From Zavarzinia sp. (GTDB taxonomy: Bacteria; Pseudomonadota; Alphaproteobacteria; Zavarziniales; Zavarziniaceae), in assembly GCA_028694545.1 (NCBI GenBank), contig JAQVKV010000069.1, positions 1-7,998 on the forward strand: a stretch of DNA of 7,998 bases, given 5' to 3'. Positions 1 to 6,318 of the stretch are shown here, one piece after another. The translations under genes were made by a program, and so were the position numbers. How positions within the stretch are numbered: position 1 is the stretch's first letter; the number at the start of each line of letters is the position of its first letter. A model generated the notes under the pieces. That model was not told where the DNA came from. It ran no database searches and saw only the letters and a list, made by a program, of their open reading frames with translations.

Positions 1-2
1 AG

Positions 3-251
3 ATCGAGGTCTGGTTCGACAACAAGCGCGCCGAATCGCAGGTACTCGAGATGCCGGTCGAGGGTGAATGGCGCGTCTACCGCTCGCCCAATAGCGAGCC
101 GGACGGGATTCTTGACCTGTTCGCCAATGCCAGCTCGATCAGTTTCACCTACATGGTACCCAATTCGGGCGAACAGACAGCGACCTTCTCGCTCAAGAGC
201 ACGAACACGATGACCAAGAAGACCTATTCCTGCGTGCAGGATGCCCAATAG
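3..251 (+). CDS. C-terminal end of an unrecognised, probably exported protein (5' truncated)
   Basis: An open frame enters from the left edge and stops at TAG 249-251, giving 82 residues of a protein whose start lies outside the window. An internal Met at position 51 is in the same frame, but the frame is open and protein-like upstream of it (IEVWFDNKRAESQVLE), so it is not taken as the start. The fragment has alternating polar and hydrophobic residues suggestive of beta strands, no membrane helix, and a single Cys near the end in TKKTYSCVQDAQ. The pattern of a polar beta domain ending in a 'FSLKSTNTMTKKTYSC'-like tail resembles C-termini of small secreted or periplasmic proteins of Alphaproteobacteria, but I do not recognise a named family and assign no function. 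It converges with pccA and may share the terminator at 282-313. I am fairly sure it is coding from its codon usage and clean stop, and unsure of identity. Confidence 0.6.
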   Translation: MEVWFDNKRAESQVLEMPVEGEWRVYRSPNSEPDGILDLFANASSISFTYMVPNSGEQTATFSLKSTNTMTKKTYSCVQDAQ

Positions 252-281
252 GAACAAACACGTGGGCTCCGCCCCACAATG

Positions 282-313
282 AAAAGAGCCCCGGCGATCG
301 CTCGCCGGAGCCC
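282..313 (-). terminator. Rho-independent terminator of the pccBA operon
   Basis: Read on the minus strand, bases 313-302 (GGGCTCCGGCGA) pair with 297-286 (TCGCCGGGGCTC) in a 12-bp stem containing two G-U wobbles, with a four-base loop at 298-301. It is followed directly by TTTT (the A-run 282-285 on the plus strand). It lies 33 bases past the pccA stop, the expected place for the operon's end. Read on the plus strand, the same stem has two C-A or A-C mismatches in place of the wobbles and only a loose T-rich tail (TTGTTCGTT), so it would be a weaker terminator for the converging gene. A second small stem at 262-277 (GTGGG/CCCAC) has no T-run and is not called. Confidence 0.85.
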
Positions 314-345
314 TTGTTCGTTGGGGCCTTCGTTCGTTTCAGGGA

Positions 346-2346
346 TCATTCGAACTCGAGGATGACCTGATCGACCGAGAAGCTGTCGCCCTTCTTGCCC
401 TTGACCTTGGCGACCTTGCCGTCGCGCTCGGCCTTGAGGACGTTTTCCATCTTCATGGCTTCGACGACCGCGAGCGTCTGCCCCGCCTTGACCTCTTCGC
501 CTTCCTCAACGTTGATCGAGACGATGAGGCCCGGCATCGGGCAGAGCAGGAACTTCGAGGTATCGGGCGGCAGCTTCACCGGCATCAGGGCGGCGAGTTC
601 GGCGGCGCGCGGCGTGCGCACCACGGCGACCACTTCGGCGCCCGAATGGAACAGGCGGAAGCCTTCGCCCTTCTTCTCGACCTGGACGCTGATCGGCTTG
701 CCGTTCACCGTGCCGCGCAGGATCTTCACGCCCGGCACCCAAGTGGTGCGCACCGCCAGCATGTGATGGCCGTGGACGACGTCATAGCCGCCCTCCACCG
801 TCTCCACCTTCACCTCGCGCTTCTCCTCGCCCACCTGCACGACATAGTGGGTCTGGAGCTTGCGGCCGTGATTCTGGACCTGGCCCGAGATCCTGACCTC
901 GCGCTCCTGTGTCCGGCGATGCAGCGCGACCGCCGCCGCCGTGAGGTTATCCAGCGCCGCCGCGTCGAGCGAACCGCCCGAGAAGCCGTCCGGGAATTCC
1001 TCGGCGATGAAGCCCGTGGTCAGACGGCCCGAGCGGAAGCGCTCATGGCCGAGCACAGCCGAGACGAAGCTGATGTTGTGGCTGATGCCGCGAATGTAGA
1101 AAGCGTCCAGCGCGGCGCGCTGGGCGTCGATCGCCTGCTCGCGCGTGGGCGCGTGGGTGCAGAGTTTCGCGATCATCGGATCGTAGAACATCGAGATCTC
1201 GGCGCCGGCGAAGACACCGGTGTCGTTACGAACCACGGCGCCATTGCCGTCCGGCCCTTCCGCAGGCGGCTCATAGTGGGTGAGCCGGCCGATCGAGGGC
1301 AGGAAGCCGCGCGTCGGATCTTCCGCGTAGACGCGGGATTCGATGGCCCAGCCATTGATGCCGATGTCTTCCTGCTTGATCGACAGAACCTCGCCATAGG
1401 CGACGCGGATCATCTGCTCGACGAGGTCGATGCCGGTGATCAGCTCGGTGACCGGATGCTCCACCTGCAGACGGGTGTTCATCTCGAGGAAATAGAAGTT
1501 GCGGTCGCCGTCGACGATGAATTCGACCGTGCCGGCGCTGTCGTAGGCCACTTCCTTGGCCAGCGCCACGGACTGCTCGCCCATGGCCTTGCGGGTCGCC
1601 TCGTCGAGGAAGGGGCTCGGCGCCTCCTCGATCACCTTCTGGTTACGACGCTGGATCGAGCATTCGCGCTCGTTCACATAGACCACGTTGCCATGCTTGT
1701 CGCCCAGCACCTGGATCTCGATGTGACGCGGCGAGGTCACGAACTTCTCGATGAAGACGCGGTCGTCGGCGAAGGAGGAGCGCGCCTCGTTGGTCGCGGA
1801 CTGGAAGCCCTCGCGGGTCTCTTCCTCGTTCCAGGCGATACGCATGCCCTTGCCGCCGCCACCGGCGGAGGCCTTGATCATCACGGGGAAGCCGATCTCC
1901 TTGGCGATCTTCACCGCCTCGTCGGTATCCTTGATGACGCCGAGGTAGCCGGGGACGGTATTTACGCCCGCGGCGGCCGCCAGCTTCTTCGATTCGATCT
2001 TGTCGCCCATGGCGCCGATAGCGCGCACGTTCGGCCCGATGAACTTGATGCCGTGCTTTTCGAGCGCCGCGCAGAAGTCCGCCTTTTCCGACAGGAAGCC
2101 ATAGCCGGGGTGAACGGCTTCGGCGCCCGTGTCCAGGCAGGCCTTCACGATCTTGTCGATGATCAGATAGGACTCGGCGGCCGGGGGCGCGCCGACATGG
2201 ACCGCCTCGTCCGCCATTTCGACGTGCAGCGCGTCGGCATCGGCATCCGAATAGACGGCCACGGTCTTGATGCCCATCTTGCGGGCGGTCTTGATGACGC
2301 GGCAGGCGATTTCGCCACGGTTCGCGATCAGGATCTTCTTGAACAT
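346..2346 (-). CDS. pccA: Propionyl-CoA carboxylase alpha subunit (biotin carboxylase plus biotin carrier)
   Basis: This 666-residue subunit uses ATP and bicarbonate to carboxylate its own biotin, which then delivers CO2 to PccB. Biotin carboxylase fills residues 1 to about 447: N-terminal MFKKILIANRGEIACRV, the Gly-rich ATP-grasp loop GGGGKGM (162-168), K158, C229 and K237 in ECSIQRRNQKVIEEAPS, and EMNTRLQVEHPVTE with E288, N290, R292 and E296, all active-site residues of the family. A middle region of about 450-595 corresponds to the domain that links alpha to beta in propionyl-CoA carboxylases. The biotinyl domain ends the protein, with the biotin-accepting lysine K632 in EAMKMEN, 34 residues from the C-terminus as is usual. 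The frame is open 33 codons further upstream into pccB, but those codons encode Arg/Ser-rich sequence. The start at 2346 matches the family and has a weak GGTGGA ribosome site 7 bases before it. It lies 19 bases after pccB, so the two are co-transcribed. 3-methylcrotonyl-CoA or acetyl-CoA carboxylase subunits are the alternatives; length and partner favour propionyl-CoA. Confidence 0.96.
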   Translation of the reverse strand: MFKKILIANRGEIACRVIKTARKMGIKTVAVYSDADADALHVEMADEAVHVGAPPAAESYLIIDKIVKACLDTGAEAVHPGYGFLSEKADFCAALEKHGIKFIGPNVRAIGAMGDKIESKKLAAAAGVNTVPGYLGVIKDTDEAVKIAKEIGFPVMIKASAGGGGKGMRIAWNEEETREGFQSATNEARSSFADDRVFIEKFVTSPRHIEIQVLGDKHGNVVYVNERECSIQRRNQKVIEEAPSPFLDEATRKAMGEQSVALAKEVAYDSAGTVEFIVDGDRNFYFLEMNTRLQVEHPVTELITGIDLVEQMIRVAYGEVLSIKQEDIGINGWAIESRVYAEDPTRGFLPSIGRLTHYEPPAEGPDGNGAVVRNDTGVFAGAEISMFYDPMIAKLCTHAPTREQAIDAQRAALDAFYIRGISHNISFVSAVLGHERFRSGRLTTGFIAEEFPDGFSGGSLDAAALDNLTAAAVALHRRTQEREVRISGQVQNHGRKLQTHYVVQVGEEKREVKVETVEGGYDVVHGHHMLAVRTTWVPGVKILRGTVNGKPISVQVEKKGEGFRLFHSGAEVVAVVRTPRAAELAALMPVKLPPDTSKFLLCPMPGLIVSINVEEGEEVKAGQTLAVVEAMKMENVLKAERDGKVAKVKGKKGDSFSVDQVILEFE

Positions 2347-2365
2347 GTCGTAATCCACCAACCGA

Positions 2366-3898
<1,533 letters not shown>

Positions 3899-3972
3899 CA
3901 GTTCCCCCTAATGCCGCGCCGCGAGGGACGGCTGCGGTGCGGCACACGGATTCCGGATGCCGCGGACGCGAA

Positions 3973-3984
3973 AGACCCGGGTCT
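3973..3984. promoter_or_regulatory. 12-base perfect palindrome upstream of pccB
   Basis: AGACCCGGGTCT is an exact palindrome of 12 bases, 75 bases upstream of the pccB start, in the only sizeable spacer of the pcc operon. Perfect palindromes of this length in an intergenic control region can be operators for dimeric repressors, but GC-rich DNA produces such sequences by chance more easily than AT-rich DNA. No regulator gene is nearby to match it. The regulatory role is inference. Confidence 0.3.
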
Positions 3985-3996
3985 CGTATCACCAAA

Positions 3997-4020
3997 CAGA
4001 CGTATGTTCCAGTACGACTG
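3997..4020. promoter_or_regulatory. 24-base imperfect inverted repeat upstream of pccB (candidate operator)
   Basis: Half-sites CAGACGTA (3997-4004) and TACGACTG (4013-4020) are inverted copies matching at 7 of 8 positions and separated by 8 bases. The half-site centres are 16 bases apart, so a dimer would contact roughly similar faces of the helix. The repeat lies 99-122 bases before the pccB start. I looked for a sigma-70 promoter in this spacer; the best is a poor CTGGAA-16 bases-GATACG pair on the minus strand overlapping the repeat, which I do not call separately. An operator for acyl-CoA-responsive control of pccBA is plausible but unproven. Confidence 0.35.
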
Positions 4021-4022
4021 AA

Positions 4023-4070
4023 GGGGGGATGGACCCGGACGGCATTTTTGTGACGCCGCGTCCGCCCCCC
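4023..4070 (-). other. GC-rich hairpin between the ATP12 gene and pccB
   Basis: A run of six G (4023-4028) can pair with a run of six C (4065-4070). Inside it, 4036-4043 (CGGACGGC) pairs with 4055-4064 (GCCGCGTCCG) with a two-base bulge, leaving an 11-base loop that contains TTTTT on the plus strand. The outer and inner stems are separated by seven unpaired bases on one side only. It begins eight bases after the ATP12 stop codon on the minus strand, so it would form at the 3' end of the crcB operon transcript. No U-run follows it in that direction, so it is not a classical Rho-independent terminator. It may be a Rho-assisted end, a 3'-protecting stem, or part of the pccB leader if transcription reads through. 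Confidence 0.35.
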
Positions 4071-4077
4071 GTCCCGA

Positions 4078-4773
4078 TCACCCGGCGAGCAGGCCGAGAA
4101 AGCGGTGGGCGTGGCCGAGATCGGCGCGCTGGCGGGCCGCGCGATCGGCCGCTTCCGCATCCTCGCCCCATTTCTCGATCTGGTAATCGTCATCGACGCG
4201 GCTGGCTTTCCAGGCGGCTTCCAGGGCGATTTCCCCCTCGGCCACGGCAAGGGCGAGCACGAGGGAGCCGAGAATGCCGACCATCGTGTGCAGCGCCGCG
4301 AGATCGGCGTCTCCCCTGTGTTCGAGAGCCGCCGCCATGCGCCCGACCACGGTCTCGGGCTGGCGCACCGGCATCAGGCCGGCGGTCACCGCCAGCTCGA
4401 CGTCGAAGCGGCGGCGCACCCAGTCGACCCAGGGGTCCCAGGCCTCCGCCTGGCGGGCGATCAGGTCGTCCGGCTCGGTCGCCCGGTAGCAGACGAGATC
4501 GGTACCCGCCCAATTGGCGAGTTCCGCCACCACCTCGGCGCGCAGGTCCGCCACCCGGTCGACGGCCGTATTGGCGAAACGGGTCAGCGCCATGGTTTCG
4601 GGATTGAAGTCCGCCGGCTGCTCGTTCCATTCCCCGGCGATCGCCTCGGCCAGGGCGCGCGTGGTCACCACCAGGGGGCGCTTGGCCGGGGTGCGCATGG
4701 GCTTGCCGTCCAGGGCGATGGCGAAGCCGCCCTCGGCCGGGACCGCCTCGGCCTGTTTCCAGAAACGTTTCAT
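4078..4773 (-). CDS. atp12: ATP12-family F1-ATPase assembly chaperone
   Basis: This 231-residue protein belongs to the ATP12 family, whose mitochondrial member binds the F1 alpha subunit before it joins the catalytic head of ATP synthase. The bacterial homologues are thought to do the same in the cytoplasm. Recognisable segments are the N-terminal FWKQAEAVPAEGGFAIALDG / KPMRTPAKRPLVVTTRALAEAIAGEWNEQ region (residues 4-52), then MALTRFANTAVD (61-72), and the C-terminal helical half with EAAWKASRVDDDYQIEKWGE (185-204). There is no signal peptide or membrane segment. The start ATG (4773-4771) overlaps the stop of the upstream pseudouridine synthase as ATGA. The ribosome site is weak, so translation is probably coupled. 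The frame stays open upstream through the rluC region, but that upstream part is an Arg-rich shadow, not a fusion. Last gene of the crcB operon. The family is nearly confined to Alphaproteobacteria among bacteria. Confidence 0.94.
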   Translation of the reverse strand: MKRFWKQAEAVPAEGGFAIALDGKPMRTPAKRPLVVTTRALAEAIAGEWNEQPADFNPETMALTRFANTAVDRVADLRAEVVAELANWAGTDLVCYRATEPDDLIARQAEAWDPWVDWVRRRFDVELAVTAGLMPVRQPETVVGRMAAALEHRGDADLAALHTMVGILGSLVLALAVAEGEIALEAAWKASRVDDDYQIEKWGEDAEAADRAARQRADLGHAHRFLGLLAG

Positions 4774-5792
4774 TCGTCCAGTTCCGCGAAGACATCGTCG
4801 CCAGCCGTGGCATCGAAGCCGAGCAGCCGGAAGCTTTCCGCCATATGACCGGGCAGCGCCGCCTCGACGCGCAGACGCCCGCCATCCGGGTGGGCGATGT
4901 CGAGGCTGCGGGCATGAAGGTGCAGCTTGCGACTGACGCCGCCGGTGAGGAAGGCTTCGGCGCCGCCATATTTGCCGTCGCCGACGATGGGCGTGCCGAG
5001 GAAGGCGGCATGGGCGCGCAGCTGGTGCGTGCGCCCGGTCAGGGGCCGCAGGGCGAGCCAGGCGACACGCCCGCCCGCCTGTTCGACGACCGTGTAATAA
5101 GTCACCGCGCGCTTCGCCTCGTCGTCCGCATCCGGATCGGTGATCGCGCGCATCTTCTCGTGACCGGCCGGGCCTTCCTTGGCCAGCGCCACGTTGATCT
5201 TGCCGCGTGAGGGTTTCGGCAGGCCGGCGACCAGGGCCCAATAGGTCTTCTTCGCGTCCCGCGCCTTGAAGGCCTTGGCGAGTGCCGCCGCCGCCGCCCG
5301 GTCGCGGGCGAGCACGAGGACGCCGGAGGTATCCTTGTCGAGGCGGTGCACCAGTTTCGGACGCTCGTCCGCGCCGAAGCGCAAGCCGTCCAGCGCGGCG
5401 TCGAGATGGGCGTCGGACAGGCCGCTGCCGCCCTGGACCGCGAGGCCCGGCGGCTTGTTGACGACGATCACGCGATCGTCCTTGTGGATGATCGCCTTCT
5501 TCAGGCTCTCGGCGATTTCGGCCGTCTTGCCGGTCAGCGGTGCCGGTCCCGCCGGTTTCGGCCCGGATGGCTTCGACTCGGGCACCTCGCCGAGCGGCGG
5601 CACGCGCACCTCGTCGCCAGTGGACAACCGGTCGGAGGCTTTCACCCTGCCGCCGTTCACCCGCACCTGCCCGGTCCGCAGCAGTTTCTCCAGCCGGCCG
5701 TGGCCAAGATCCGGATAATGGCGCTTGAACCAGCGGTCCAGGCGCATGTCCGTATCCGCCGCCTCGACCTTGCGCATGATGACAGCCTTCAT
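4770..5792 (-). CDS. rluC: RluC/RluA-family RNA pseudouridine synthase with S4 domain
   Basis: This 340-residue enzyme converts uridine to pseudouridine in RNA, most likely 23S rRNA as for RluC. An S4 RNA-binding domain spans about residues 17-64 (RLDRWFKRHYPDLGHGRLEK onwards, then VRVNGGRVKASDRLSTGDEV). A Pro/Lys-rich linker of about 30 residues follows, then the catalytic domain from about 100. The catalytic aspartate is D152 in HRLDKDTSGVLVLAR. RTHQLRAHAAFLGTPIVGD (254-272) is the second conserved motif, and KLHLHA (289-294) closes the core. The target positions cannot be read from sequence, so RluC rather than RluA or RluD is assigned from the S4 domain and overall likeness. The start at 5792 is preferred because its ATG overlaps the crcB stop (ATGA) and AGGTG lies eight bases upstream. 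Met6 at 5777 is an alternative; earlier in-frame codons lie inside crcB and encode Gly/Arg-rich sequence. The stop overlaps the ATP12 start in the same way. Confidence 0.93.
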   Translation of the reverse strand: MKAVIMRKVEAADTDMRLDRWFKRHYPDLGHGRLEKLLRTGQVRVNGGRVKASDRLSTGDEVRVPPLGEVPESKPSGPKPAGPAPLTGKTAEIAESLKKAIIHKDDRVIVVNKPPGLAVQGGSGLSDAHLDAALDGLRFGADERPKLVHRLDKDTSGVLVLARDRAAAAALAKAFKARDAKKTYWALVAGLPKPSRGKINVALAKEGPAGHEKMRAITDPDADDEAKRAVTYYTVVEQAGGRVAWLALRPLTGRTHQLRAHAAFLGTPIVGDGKYGGAEAFLTGGVSRKLHLHARSLDIAHPDGGRLRVEAALPGHMAESFRLLGFDATAGDDVFAELDE

Positions 5793-6169
5793 GATGCCAG
5801 CACCTGCCGCCCGATATAGAAGCCGATCGCGACACCGGCGAGGCCAAGGACCACCGAAGCGACGACATAGAGCGCGGCGGCCGCCCCCTCCCCCCGGTCC
5901 CATAGCGCCAGCGCGTCGAGCGAATAGGCCGAGAAGGTGGTGAAACCGCCGAGCACGCCGGTCATCAGGAACAGGCGCAGGGGATCGCTGCCGCCACGCT
6001 CGGCCAGCAGGGCGCCGACAAAGCCCATGATCGTGCTGCCGATCAGATTGACCGCCATGGTCCCCGCCGGAAAGCCGGAACCGACGAGCGTCTGTGCCAG
6101 CCGCACCACGCCAAGGCGCAGAGCCGACCCCACGGCGCCCCCGAGCGCCACCATGACATAGGGCCCCAT
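5789..6169 (-). CDS. crcB: CrcB/Fluc fluoride ion channel
   Basis: This 126-residue inner-membrane protein is a fluoride-specific channel of the CrcB/Fluc family, which works as an antiparallel dimer and lets toxic fluoride leave the cell. Four hydrophobic helices are visible at about 3-25, 34-56, 64-86 and 97-121. Family signatures are present in order: GGAVGSALRL (10-19), GTMAVNLIGS with the conserved Asn41 (36-45), and GVLGGFTTFSAYS (71-83) with the two pore phenylalanines F76 and F79 and the Thr/Ser that line the pore. The length is normal for the family. The start at 6169 is chosen because AAGGGGGG (6174-6181 on the plus strand as its complement) sits four bases before it and it matches the usual N-terminus. 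The frame extends upstream to ATG 6265 without a ribosome site and with unlike sequence. First gene of the crcB-rluC-atp12 operon. Confidence 0.95.
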   Translation of the reverse strand: MGPYVMVALGGAVGSALRLGVVRLAQTLVGSGFPAGTMAVNLIGSTIMGFVGALLAERGGSDPLRLFLMTGVLGGFTTFSAYSLDALALWDRGEGAAAALYVVASVVLGLAGVAIGFYIGRQVLAS

Positions 6170-6237
6170 GGCACCCCCCTTCTCCGCAACAACGCCATAC
6201 GGCATGCAGGAAACGCGATCGTCGGCCATCTGTCCCA

Positions 6238-6268
6238 TTGCGTTATGTGCACACCACTTCTTCATAAA
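6238..6268 (+). promoter_or_regulatory. Weak candidate promoter for the chemoreceptor gene
   Basis: TTGCGT (6238-6243) and CATAAA (6263-6268) on the plus strand form a poor -35/-10 pair with a 19-base spacer, about 50 bases before the chemoreceptor start. Its -10 overlaps the -10 of the candidate crcB promoter on the other strand, so the two could interfere. The spacing is longer than ideal and the call is tentative. The rest of the 149-base divergent spacer (6170-6318) shows nothing else I can name apart from an A-rich tract at 6288-6298. Confidence 0.2.
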
Positions 6269-6289
6269 TTTGCCCGACCCTACCCGCAA
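6261..6289 (-). promoter_or_regulatory. Candidate sigma-70 promoter for crcB
   Basis: On the minus strand, TTGCGG (6289-6284) and TATGAA (6266-6261) are separated by exactly 17 bases and resemble -35 and -10 boxes (three and four matches of six). They lie in the most AT-rich stretch of the window and would give a leader of roughly 85 bases before crcB. I searched that leader for the conserved fluoride-riboswitch pieces; a GATGG is present, but the following TTC-containing helix partner and the rest are not evident, so no riboswitch is called. Confidence 0.35.
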
Positions 6290-6318
6290 AAAGAAAAACC
6301 GGCTCAGGGAGGCCCGAC

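Noticed and set aside
4078..5868. A 596-codon minus-strand frame that might suggest an ATP12 protein with a long N-terminal extension or fusion.
   Set aside because: The upstream 365 codons lie over rluC in another frame and give Arg/Gly/Pro-rich sequence. The family N-terminus MKRFWKQ begins at 4773, exactly at an ATGA overlap with the rluC stop.
4770..5903. A longer N-terminus for the pseudouridine synthase starting at 5903.
   Set aside because: The added 37 residues are Gly/Arg-rich, overlap crcB, and are unlike the family. The start at 5792 is fixed by the ATGA overlap with crcB and a ribosome site.
6170..6265. A CrcB extension starting at ATG 6265 (MKKWCAHNAMG...), or a short leader peptide.
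   Set aside because: There is no ribosome site before that ATG, the sequence does not resemble CrcB N-termini, and a strong site precedes the Met at 6169.
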